Made by a program: the position numbers and the translations under genes
Part shown: piece by piece, positions 33,935-43,800 of the stretch
How the letters are laid out: every line of letters starts with the position of its first letter
Numbering within the stretch: the stretch's first letter is position 1
The notes under the pieces: model-generated
What the model was told of the DNA's origin: nothing
Database searches by the model: none
What the model saw: the letters and a program-made list of their open reading frames with translations, nothing else
NCBI GenBank assembly: GCA_020632665.1
Contig: JACKFC010000019.1
Location: 1-64,000, forward strand
DNA from: Deltaproteobacteria bacterium
GTDB lineage: Bacteria > Myxococcota_A > UBA9042
Direction: 5' to 3'
DNA: 64,000 nt

Positions 33935-34957
33935 ATGGTCGCAACTCCTCGAACCACGGCGCTGGCGCCGCAGCTCGCGCTGCTGGCAGCCGGCCTCGTC
34001 GCCATCCACGCCGCGGTCTTCTGGATTCTGCGCGGCGGTGTGGCCGAAGTCGGGGCCGACGCGGCCCTCGCCGCGTCACTGGCCGACCTGACGCTGACCA
34101 CCGGCGCGCTGGCGTGGTGGACGTTGGTGCGGCCCGGCCACGCCTCTTGGCGAGCGGTGGCGATCTTGGTCGCGCTGAACCTGCTGCTCGGCCGGGCGCT
34201 GATGCCGGCGGAGATGTCCGGCGGTCTGCTCTGGGCCTTCGCCGTCGTCGCCGTCCTGGCCGAGGGCGTGGTCTCGTTCACGGCGCTGGTCCGGCTCCGC
34301 CGCGTGCTCGGCGCCTGGCGCGCAGAGCGGCAGCGTGGGCTCGCGGCCATCCCGGCGCTCCGCGAGGCGCTGGCGTCGGTGCTGCCACGTCCGCTGGCCG
34401 TCGCCGCGGCGACCGAGCTGGGCCTGCTGTGGCTGGGCGTCGTCGGGCCGTTCCGGCGCACGCCGCGTGCCGACGGCATCTCGACGTTTGCGACCTACCG
34501 GGCGACGCCGTGGCGCGCCATCGTCGGGGTCGCGCTCTTCCTGATGCTGGTCGAGGGCGCCGCCGTGCACCTGCTGCTGCGCGGGCTCTCCGAGCTGGCG
34601 ATGTGGGCGCACGCGGTGCTCGCGGTCTACGGCAGCGTCTGGCTGCTCGGCGACGCGCAGGGCATGCGCCTGGTTCCGCTGCGACTCGACGAGCAGTGGC
34701 TGCACATCGACGTCGGCCTGCGCTGGTCGACGCGCGTCGCGCTCGCCGACCTGCGCGACGCGGCGGTGCTGGTCCGGGTCGACGACGCCACGCTCGACCT
34801 GCGCCCGATGCACGGCGATGGCGTGCTGCTCGAGCTGGCGGAGCCGGTCGACGTGGTCGGGCCGTTTGGTGTGCGTAAGAGCGCCGCGCGGCTGGCGGTC
34901 CCGTGCGAAGATCCTGCGGCGCTGGTGCGGGCGCTGCGGCGGCAGATCGAGGCTTGA
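33935..34957 (+). CDS. Multi-pass membrane protein with C-terminal PH-like domain
   Basis: A 340-residue protein with strong SD AGGAGG before the ATG. The first 260 residues contain about six hydrophobic segments (LALLAAGLVAIHAAVFWIL, AVAILVALNLLLG, LLWAFAVVAVLAEGVVSFTAL, IVGVALFLMLVEGAAVHLLL, AVLAVYGSVWLLG). The last 100 residues read as a small beta-rich domain (RLVPLRLDEQWLHIDVGLRW, LADLRDAAVLVRV, LDLRPMHGDGVLLEL) like bacterial PH domains. Function unknown. It is not clearly linked to its neighbours. Confidence 0.75.
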   Translation: MVATPRTTALAPQLALLAAGLVAIHAAVFWILRGGVAEVGADAALAASLADLTLTTGALAWWTLVRPGHASWRAVAILVALNLLLGRALMPAEMSGGLLWAFAVVAVLAEGVVSFTALVRLRRVLGAWRAERQRGLAAIPALREALASVLPRPLAVAAATELGLLWLGVVGPFRRTPRADGISTFATYRATPWRAIVGVALFLMLVEGAAVHLLLRGLSELAMWAHAVLAVYGSVWLLGDAQGMRLVPLRLDEQWLHIDVGLRWSTRVALADLRDAAVLVRVDDATLDLRPMHGDGVLLELAEPVDVVGPFGVRKSAARLAVPCEDPAALVRALRRQIEA

Positions 34958-35029
34958 GGGAGGCGCGTTTGGCGATGTCGAGACAGGTCGCCGACTTCTG
35001 GACACGCGTCGACGCCGTCTTCGGCCGCG

Positions 35030-35272
35030 ATGCCGCCGGCGTCGTTGGTCAGGCTGGCGGCGTTTCGTGATCGCGACGTCGGCGAGTTGCTGAACGAGCG
35101 GCTGCGGCTGCTCGATGTCGAAGCGGATGGGGTGGAGCAGGTTTGCCGGTGGTTTCGGCGGCGAAGTGAAGCGCTCGAGCTGGCGCGAATCGAGCGCTTC
35201 ATGGACGCGGAACTGGCGGTGGAGGAGGCCGCGGCGTTGGAGTCGGCTTTGGCTTCGCTTCGGGTGCTCTGA
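35030..35272 (+). CDS. Small helical hypothetical protein, start or frame doubtful
   Basis: An 80-residue frame with convincing helical character in its last 60 residues (GELLNERLRLLDVEADGVEQVCRWF, RIERFMDAELAVEEAAALESAL). The ATG lacks a Shine-Dalgarno site. In another frame, an ATG at 34975 with GGGAGGCG upstream gives MSRQVADFWTRVDAVFGRDA, which would join well to this product if one base were missing near 35030-35045. So this may be a frameshifted 97-residue gene rather than a complete one. Family not recognised. Confidence 0.4.
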   Translation: MPPASLVRLAAFRDRDVGELLNERLRLLDVEADGVEQVCRWFRRRSEALELARIERFMDAELAVEEAAALESALASLRVL

Positions 35273-35323
35273 CGGCAGAGGCACGGGTTGCCATCGCCGC
35301 GGCGTCGTTGCTAGCGTGCGGCC

Positions 35324-35767
35324 ATGGTCAAGCGAGCCCGACATACCAGGCAGGCCAACGAAAGCGAGCCTGGAAAGATCGGCTTGTGGCCGCAGACCGC
35401 ACCGCGGCCTGAGGCGGTGGCAGAGCGGGCAAGCTATGTGCCGTCAGGGGCTCACAAGAACTACCCGGCGCCCGGGTGGAACTACAATCCTCGGACTGAT
35501 GCGACCAAGTGCCGAGTCATCGCCAAGGAGAACTGGCCAAAGATCGTGAACGGCCTGCGCGCTGCGATCCGAGCCGAGGTCGTCGATGACCACTTCCGTG
35601 GCGACTTTCCGAGCCGCGCGTGGCTCTACATCGACGGCGTACTCCACGAGATGCGACTGTCGAATCAGGTGACCGGCGAATACCACGGCTTTCCGCTCGA
35701 CGACCCAGCCCACTTCCCCAACGACCCGCACGACAGGCTCAAGCTCGCACCGAGGATCGCGCTATGA
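35324..35767 (+). CDS. Hypothetical partner of the ImmA/IrrE-like protein
   Basis: A 147-residue protein. The N-terminus is basic (VKRARHTRQ), then a conserved-looking segment (YVPSGAHKNYPAPGWNYNPR) and a region with charged and aromatic residues (RGDFPSRAWLYIDGVLHEMRLSN, GEYHGFPLDDPAHFP). No signal peptide or membrane helix. I do not recognise a family. The ATG of the next gene overlaps its TGA (35764-35767), so the two are a coupled pair. Base and codon use (frequent AGG, CGA, TCT-type choices) differ from the host genes, which suggests transfer. Confidence 0.7.
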   Translation: MVKRARHTRQANESEPGKIGLWPQTAPRPEAVAERASYVPSGAHKNYPAPGWNYNPRTDATKCRVIAKENWPKIVNGLRAAIRAEVVDDHFRGDFPSRAWLYIDGVLHEMRLSNQVTGEYHGFPLDDPAHFPNDPHDRLKLAPRIAL

Positions 35768-37113
35768 TGGTCATGGAGTGGAGTTTCCTCGACGACCGAA
35801 GCGCGGCGGACCAAGTCGACGCGTTGACTTGGGGGAAGCTCCGCATCGACATCGCCTCGCAGTGTGTGACCGACGTCGCTGCCAACACCACGCGCCGGTC
35901 CGAGATCTACGTTCCGCTCTTCCCGATTGCGAGCTGGTTGGTTCGCAATTGGTGGTCTCTGCTCTACGAACCGAATCCTCCGGACCTTGGGGGAATTCTC
36001 GACACAGCGACGGCGACGCCATGGGCCCTGCGCCACTGCTTGCGCACCGCACGTGCGGGCATCGCCCTACCCAACCTCAGCATCTTCAGTGACGGAGACG
36101 CCTTGCGAGCCGTGTGGGTCCGCGATCAGACGGGGCTCCGGCCACACACGCCGGTCGAATTCGCGACCGCTGGGGAGGCGCGTTTCGATCGGACGCACTT
36201 CGAACAGCAGGCGGCTCGTCTCGTAGACTCCGTGCTCGAACGCTTGGTCCACACGGATGATCCGCGGGTCTCCGCGGTTCGAACAGACTGGCAGGCAACG
36301 GCGTCGACGGCCTCCGACGAGATCGACTTCTGCGTAGGCGCGGGCCGCGTCGGGCTCGATCCCTTCGCCGTCGACGCCTGGCCAGATGGCATCCTCGATT
36401 GGTTCGAGTCACTCACGCCTCGCGACTTCCAGCAAAGCTTCATCGCGGACCTCCTCGACGCACCCACAGACATCGGAGCCAAGGCGCGAAGTGCCCGCCC
36501 GATCCTCGACCTCGTCGATGAGCGGACCCTCAACAGCCATCCAGAGATTCGCTTGCCTCGCCGCCTGCCTACGTCCGCGTACGAACGTGGCTACGCATTG
36601 GCCGCCAAGATTCGCGCGGCGCTCGGCGTCGCTCCGAAAGAGCGCCTGGACGATCTCCAGCGAGCCTCTTCGACTTGGGCCAAACGCGCTCATCAAGTCA
36701 TCGAGGTCCCGGATTTGGTCGCCCCAGAGGCCGCGGGGCTCCGCGGCGTGGTCGGTTGGCAGGGACGGGCGCAACCGATCGTCCTACTGGCTCCGTATGC
36801 GGATCATCACGAGCGCGACGTACGCTTCAGAGTAGCGCGAGGCCTCTACTTCGCGCTCTTCGGTATGGCGGCAGGGCCTCGGCTGATCACCGACGCGCGG
36901 ACATGGGACCAGCGCGCATCGCGAGCCTTCGCGGCAGAGTTGCTCGCGCCGCGTGACGGAGTGCTGGCGCTCCATCTGGCGGCGCAGCGCAGCCGCGGCC
37001 CGGAAGAGGCCGAGTCGAGCGTCGCGGATCACTATCGGGTGAGTTCGTGGGTGATCCGCCATCAACTCGACAACGCTCGGCTTTCAGGCGGCGGTGCCAC
37101 CGTGGCCGACTGA
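35764..37113 (+). CDS. ImmA/IrrE-like protein lacking the HExxH zinc motif
   Basis: A 449-residue protein. The first 280 residues are unassigned. The C-terminal 160 resemble the ImmA/IrrE metallopeptidase fold: YALAAKIRAALGV, then WQGRAQPIVLLAPYADH, FRVARGLYFALFG where HExxH should lie, and RASRAFAAELLAPRDGV with the YRVSSWVIRHQLDNARL end. In active members the helix carries HExxH; here no His pair is seen, so it is probably a non-peptidase member. The start overlaps the upstream stop as ATGA. ImmA-type proteins in phage and defence contexts act on regulators; that role is only a guess. Confidence 0.75.
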   Translation: MMVMEWSFLDDRSAADQVDALTWGKLRIDIASQCVTDVAANTTRRSEIYVPLFPIASWLVRNWWSLLYEPNPPDLGGILDTATATPWALRHCLRTARAGIALPNLSIFSDGDALRAVWVRDQTGLRPHTPVEFATAGEARFDRTHFEQQAARLVDSVLERLVHTDDPRVSAVRTDWQATASTASDEIDFCVGAGRVGLDPFAVDAWPDGILDWFESLTPRDFQQSFIADLLDAPTDIGAKARSARPILDLVDERTLNSHPEIRLPRRLPTSAYERGYALAAKIRAALGVAPKERLDDLQRASSTWAKRAHQVIEVPDLVAPEAAGLRGVVGWQGRAQPIVLLAPYADHHERDVRFRVARGLYFALFGMAAGPRLITDARTWDQRASRAFAAELLAPRDGVLALHLAAQRSRGPEEAESSVADHYRVSSWVIRHQLDNARLSGGGATVAD

Positions 37114-37123
37114 AGGCGTGGCC

Positions 37124-37756
37124 TCACCGCCCCGCCGGCAACAACTCCACCGCCGCGCCGCCAGCCTCCCGAACCACCGTCCCCTCCGGCTCGGCCGCGT
37201 ACACCGCCCCCGGCGCAAACGCCTTGAACCGCCACGTCGCCCGCTGCACCCGCCCCGGCTCTTGCCAGCTCGCGTCAACCACGACGTAGCCCGCCACGCC
37301 AGCCTGCACGGTCAGCAGGCCGTCGATGGCCACCGTTGTCCCGGCTGCGGCGTCTTCGACCACGCGCGGCGCGGCGACCACGAAGACGCCGTCGATGCCG
37401 CGCAGGGCGAGCGTGAGCTGGTGCAGCGTGCGCTTGGGCCGAAGCTGCACGACCACCGGATGTGGTGCCGTGCTGGTGACGACCCCGTCGACCGAGGCCA
37501 TCGCGGCGAGTGGGACGCCAGGTTTGTCTTCGAGGTGATGTGGAGTCTCCACTGAGGGGGCGGCAGGGGTAGCGGCGGGGGCAGGGGCGACAGCGGGAGA
37601 CGGCCCTTGCTCCGGCGGACAGGCCGAACGCGCCTCGCCCGCGCCGCCCAAGATCGCGCCGCCGAGCACGGCCAGCGCGAGGCCGACCAAGAGCAGCAGG
37701 TGGTGGTACCAGCGCAGCGGCGGCTGCGAGGCCATCGCGACAGGTTCGTTCGTCAT
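37124..37756 (-). CDS. Small membrane-anchored protein, unknown
   Basis: A 210-residue protein. The ATG at 37756 has the SD AGGAGG 5 nt before it; the GTG two codons upstream is less likely. One hydrophobic helix (about 19-40, HHLLLLVGLALAVLGGAILGG) is followed by an Ala/Pro-rich stretch (APAPAATPAAPS) and a beta-rich extracytoplasmic domain (PHPVVVQLRPKRTLHQLTLAL, TVAIDGLLTVQAGVAGYVVVD). It lies 45 nt beyond the stop of the giant metalloprotease gene on the same strand and could be cotranscribed. No family recognised. Confidence 0.75.
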   Translation of the reverse strand: MTNEPVAMASQPPLRWYHHLLLLVGLALAVLGGAILGGAGEARSACPPEQGPSPAVAPAPAATPAAPSVETPHHLEDKPGVPLAAMASVDGVVTSTAPHPVVVQLRPKRTLHQLTLALRGIDGVFVVAAPRVVEDAAAGTTVAIDGLLTVQAGVAGYVVVDASWQEPGRVQRATWRFKAFAPGAVYAAEPEGTVVREAGGAAVELLPAGR

Positions 37757-37801
37757 CGTCACCTCCTCTCGCGGGCCGAATGCAATGGCCCGCCGCTGTG
37801 C

Positions 37802-40800
37802 TCAGGGACCGACGGAGATCGTCATCCCCTGGACCTCGATCGTCGCGGCCGAGGAGACCTCGACCACGTAGGGCACCCCGGCGCTGGCTTCGAAGCGGAC
37901 CCACGGGCAGCCAGCGCGGGCGCCTTCCTTGGCGTTGTCGACCGCGATGGTGCCGAAGCGCCCGTCCGCCCGCGGCCCGAGCACCCGCAGGTCGATGGCG
38001 TCCTGGGTGCACGTAGCGCCGGCGAGGCCGACCACCGCGACCGTCCGCACCGCGCCGTCGCCGACGAAGCGGTACAACCGCCGCGCGCCGACCTTGTTGC
38101 GGGCGTTGGCGTAGCCGACGTGGGTCACGACGTCGTGGCCGTCGACCGGCCGCAGCCCGAGGCCGAGCGGGGCGTAGAGCTGCCAGAACGTGGCGTCGCG
38201 CTTCGCCCCACCGGTCGGGTAGTTGCGCGCGCTGGCCCAGCCCTTGCCCGCGTCGTTGTCGACGTCGAAGAGGTCGGCCACATCGCCGCTGCCCTTGCAG
38301 GTGCCGACGCAGAGCGCGTCGTAGGCCACACCGAACGCGCCCTGCCAGAGCTGCTGGAAAGACTCCGCCGCGCCGCCAAAGAGCGCGTTGTAGACCGCGC
38401 CGAAAGCCACCGCCGTGGTCAGGCTCGGACCCTTGGCTTGGTGGTTGCTCATTACCTCGAAAATGCGATCGAATTTGCCATGATTCGGGGTCGAATCACG
38501 CGCTTCCCAGAGCGACCAGAGCAGGAACATCACGGCGTCTTCGCTGCTCCAGCCGATGTCGTTGCCGCTCGGCACCTCGGCGATATCCTTGCTCCAGCCG
38601 CTCTGCTGGCCCTGGCCCTTGGTGTCGACGTAGCCGGGGTCGGCGAGCGCGATGCCCGCCAGCGCGGTGCCGTAGCCCTCGCCGAAGGCGACGCGGGCGT
38701 CGAGGATATCGCCGCCGGAGTGGCCGCCGCCGATCGAGTCGCTGCGGAAGACCGCGCCCTCGACGTAGTGACCGAGCTCGTGGGCGATGACGTGGTCGTC
38801 GAATTCGTCGGTGTCGTCATCGGCCTTGCCGAGGATGTACGCGACCGGCCGGGCGACGCCGTCGATGCTCTCGACGGTGGCGTGCGAGGTGTTGATCTGC
38901 CCCTTGGCCTTGTCGCCGCTGGTGCCGATATTGTTCACGCTCCAATGGATCCACAGCGCCGGAAGCTCGACGTCGGCGCGGCCCTCGCAGACCGTCTCGA
39001 AGACGTCGACCGCCGTATCGACGATGGCGAAGGGCGCGCCGCTGCGGACGCTGTAGCTGCCGTTCGCGAAGCCGATCGGCGCGTGCAGCGTGAGCCCCTT
39101 CGCCGGCGCCTGCACCACATCCGCCGCCTGCACCGCGTAGAGCGCGCGGCCGGCCGTATTGTCGACCACGCGGGCGTCGAAGTTCGCGCCCTTGCAGGCG
39201 TCGCGGCCGATGCCGTCGGGCTCCGCCAGCGCCCCCACGATCTGCGCATACGCCCGCACCCGCACCCCGACCCCCGCCGGGACGTGCAGCACGTAGCTGC
39301 CGTCGTCGCGCGTCAAAGCCTCGCCGCGGACGGTGCTGCCGTCGGCCGCGTCGATCGCCCGCACCAACACCCGCCGCGCCGGCCGCTTCTGCACCTGGTC
39401 GTAGGCCAGCCGCGAGCCGCCTTCGCTGATGCCGTCGCGCGCCGGGACGCGGTCGTACGTGACCAAACCTTCGAGCGTCGCGACCTTTGCGACGACCTGC
39501 ACCGCGACGGCCCGCGCGTCGTTGCCAGCTTGGGTATCCGGGCTCGTCTCGCCTGCCTTGGCGGCGGGCAACGCGGCGAGACGGCCGAGCCAATAGGTCC
39601 CCGGCTTGGCGCCGGCAGGGATCGTGACCTTCGTCACAGCCACCGGACTGGCCGCGCCCTCCGCCAGCTCGCCGACGTCGAGGCTGCCGAGCGTCGCGTC
39701 GTCGGCGCCGAGCGTCGCGTCCGTCGACCAGCGCAGCGTCTCGGCATGCGCCGCCGCCTTCGCCGTGCCGACGTTGCGGACCCGGCTGCGGACGCTGACG
39801 ACCTCCCCCGGCGCGACGACGACGCGCTCGAGGCCGAGGCCGTCGACCGCCAGGTCCGGCCGCCCGGCCACGACGATGCTGAAGCCCGAGGTGTTGTTGC
39901 CCTCGTCGCTCTCGTCGACGTTGCCGTCCTCGTCGACGATCTGGCCGAAGGTCCACGTCCCCGGCGCGAGGTCGGAGGGCAGCTTCATCGCCCCGGTCCA
40001 CGGCCCCGCCGTCGCGCCGGGCTGCAGCGAACCGAAGCTGTAGTAGCCCAGCCCTGGGTCGCCCTTGGTCAGCACCGGGTTGCGCGAGACGTGCAGCTCG
40101 GTGAACGCCCCCGAAGCCGCCTTGGCTCCCTTGTTCTGGATGCCGAAGCGGAAGCGCACCACCTCGCCGGGCAAATAGCTCGGCTTGGGCTCGAGGTGCT
40201 CGAGCTGCAGCGGCACGAAATCGGGCTTGGCCTCCGCGCTCGCGACCTGCAGCGGCAGCAGCGCGACGTTGTTGGCGAGGCTCGCCTCGGTCACCGCACC
40301 GCCGCTGTCGATCTGCGCGCCGAGGTAGTAGCTCCCTGCCGCCAACGTCCCCGGCAGCTGCAGCGTCACCGGGCCCGCTGCGGCATCACCGGGGGCGAGC
40401 TCGCCGCGCTGGGTGGTGGCGAGCAGGGTGTCGTTGCCGTCGATCGTGGTGTCGGTCGAGAGGCGCCAAGCCACCGCGAAGGCAGGCGCGGCCTTGGCGC
40501 CGGCGTTCTTCACCACGAGGTCGGCGGTGAAGGAGGCGCCGGGGGCGAGCTGCTGCGGCGTCGCGGAGATGCCGGCGGCCTGCAGGTCGGCCGGGAGCTG
40601 CGGCGCCTGCACCGTCAGCGCGACGGCGGCGACGTTGTCGGTCTCGGCGCTCTCGGCGACCTGCCCGTCGACGTCGACGACGTGGCCGATCCACCAGCTC
40701 CCCGCCGCGAGGTCCTTCGGCAGCGTCACGCTGACGCTCGCGTCGACCTTGGCCCCGGCCGGAAGCCCTTGCCGCGCCCAGCCGCCCAGGGTGACGACGC

Positions 40801-43800
40801 CCTCGGTCAGCGCGGCGTTCTTCGCCAGCCGCACGGCGTCCTTGAAGACGCCCGCCGGGCCCTTGCCGGTGTTGCTCCAGCCCAGGCCGAGCTGCAGCGT
40901 CGCGCCGGGTTGCACGGTGGTGGTAGCGAGGCTCGGCGTTGCCGGCTGCAGATTCGCCGGCTCGGGGCTGGCGTTGCCGACGACGAGCTGGGCGGCGCCG
41001 ACGTTGTTGCTCTCGTCGGTCTCGGTGACCTCGGCGTCGGAATCCAAGATCTGCACGACGTAATAGGTGCCGGGAGGCGTGCCGGCGGGGATCGTCAGCG
41101 TCTTGCTCCACACCGAGCCCGGATATCCGGCCGGCGAGCTGGCCCCCGCCGCCATCGTGTAGAGCCAATAGAGCCCGAAGCTGTGCACCAGCTCCTTGCC
41201 GGCGGCGTCCTTCGCCAGCGCGATCCGATGCCCCGCGTCGAGCCCGGTCGAGGCGTTGCCCTGGTTGCGGTAGGCGTAGGTCATCGCGACCACGCCGCCC
41301 GGCTCGACCTGGGATTTGTCGAGCGTGAGCTTGATCTGCACCAAGTCCGGGCCGTCCTTGGCCGGCGCGACGCAGCGCCCGGCGTCGCAGACCTTGCCGC
41401 CGCCACACGCCTTCTCCGCGCCGCACTCGACCCGGTAGACCGCCATCGTGTCGACGAAGGGCCCGGTGCCGCCGTTGCTGGTGCAGTCGTTGCTCCAGAA
41501 CGCCAGGCGCAGGCGGAAGACGCTGCCGGCAACCGCCGAGAGGTCGACCTCGCGCCGCAGCCAGGCACCACCGGCGGGCGGATCGATCTCGAGCAGCTGG
41601 GCGAAGTCACCACCGGCCTTGGCGGCGTAGACGCGGAGCCGATCGTAGCCCTTGCCCTCCCAGGTGCCGCCGACCTGCAGCGTCCAGCGCAGCGGCAAGC
41701 CCGGATTTCCGCTGTCGTCGAGGTAGGGCGAGACCGCGTCGGCGCCGACGTTGGCCGTGCCGTCGCAAGCGTAATCCTTGCCGTTGTTGAAGTTCAGCGA
41801 GCAGGTCCCAGCCTGCTTGCCGGGGCTCGCGGGCGTGGCGTCGAAGGCGAACTTCGGCCCCTTCGCGACGGCTTCGAGCTGCCACGAAGCCAGCGAGGCG
41901 TCGCCACACTCGAAGCCCTGGTCGTAGGGCAGCGGCAGCGCACCCTCGACCTTGTTGTGCACGCAGGCGCCGGTCTTGCCGTCGCAGCTATCCGCCGTCT
42001 TCGGGTCGCCGTCGTCGCAGGCTGCCTTGCCGCCGCCGCAGACGCCGCCGCTGCAGACCTCGCCCTTGCTGCACAGATCACCATCGTCGCAGGCGCCGCC
42101 GTCCGCCAACGCCTGGTGGGCGCAGCCGCCGGTGGCCGGATCACAGCCGTCGAGCGTGCACGGCTTGCCGTCGTCGCAGGAGACCGCCACGCCGACGCAG
42201 CCGCCCTTCTCGCAGGCGTCGCCGCTGGTGCAGGCGCTGCCGTCGCTGCACGCGCTGCCGTCCTTCGCGGCGACGTGGGTGCAGGCGCCGGTCTTGCCGT
42301 CGCAGCCGTCGATGGTGCACGGCTTGCCATCGTCGCAACCCTTGGCGACGCCCGAGCAGCTGCCGCCGGCGCAGACCTCGCCGCTGGTGCAAGCCGAGCC
42401 GTCGTCGCAGCCCACGCCGTCGGCCTTGGCGACCACCCCGCAGGCCCCGGTCTTCGGCGCGCAGGTCGCGACCTGGCAGCCGCTCGCCGGGCATACCTTC
42501 GCCGTCCCGACGCAGGCGCCGAGCTGGCAGGCGTCGCCGCTGGTGCAAGCGTTGCCGTCGTCGCAGAGGCCGCCATCTTTGCTCGGCGCGTGGACGCAGC
42601 CCTTGCCGGCGACGCAGCTGTCGGCCGTGCACGGCTTGCCGTCGTCGCAGGCGTCCTGGATGCCAGCGCAGACGCCCGCCTTGCAGCGGTCGGTGACGGT
42701 GCAAGCGTCGCCGTCGTCGCAGCCGGCGCCGTCGCCGAGCGTGGCGTGCTGGCAGGTGCCCGAGGCCGCGTCGCAGCTGTCGATGGTGCACGGCTTGCCG
42801 TCGTCGCAGCCCTTCGCGGTGCCGGCGCAGAGGCCCGCGGCGCAGGTATCGCCGCTGGTGCAGGCGTCGCCGTCGTCGCAGGGCTGGCCGTTGCTGCAGC
42901 CGCAGGCGTCCTTGGCCGGCACGCATTTGCCCTTGCGGCAGGCGTCGCCGCTGGTGCAGGCCTTGCCGTCATCGCAGGGCGCGTCCTCGGCGAGCGCGGT
43001 CTTGCTGCAGGCGCCGGTCTTGGCGTCGCAGCCGTCGGTGGTGCAGGGGTTGCCGTCGTCGCAGCTCTTCGCCGCGCCGGCGCAGGTGCCGGCGTTGCAG
43101 GAGTCGCCGGTGGTGCAGGCGTCGCCGTCGCTGCATGCACCGCCCGCGGCGATCGCGACGTGGCTGCACGCCCCCTTGGCGTCGCAGGCGTCGGCGGTGC
43201 AGGCGTTGCCGTCGTCGCAGCTCTTGCCCGAGCCACCGCAGACGCCCTTGCGGCAGGCGTCGCCGCTGGTGCAGGCGTCGCCGTCGTCGCAGGGCGTCTC
43301 TTCGGCGACCTTGGCGTGGGTGCAGGCTCCGGTCTTGGCCGTGCAGCCGTCGGTGGTACAGACGTTGCCGTCGTCGCAGCCCTTGGCGGCGCCGGCCTTG
43401 CAGCTCGCGCCGACGCAGGTGTCGCCCAGCGTGCAGGCGTCGCCGTCGTCGCAGGCCGTCGCAACCGCGACCGGGAGGTGGACGCAGCCCTTGGCCTTGT
43501 CGCAGCCGTCGACGGTACACGGATCGCGATCGTCGCAATCGGCCGGCGCGCCGACGCAGACGCCGGCTTGGCAGGCGTCGCCCTCGGTGCAGAGCAAGCC
43601 GTCGTCGCACGGAGCGGGCGCAGCGGCGCTGGCGGTGAGCGCGAGGTGGGTGCAGCCGGTGAGGGGGGCGCAGCCGTCGGCGGTGCAAGCGTCGCCGTCG
43701 TCGCAGGGGCCCGCCGCCACGCCCGGGACGAACGCCGTGCCGGCGCAGACCCCGGATTTGCAGGCGTCGGCGAAGGTGCAGGCGTCGCCGTCCTGACAAT

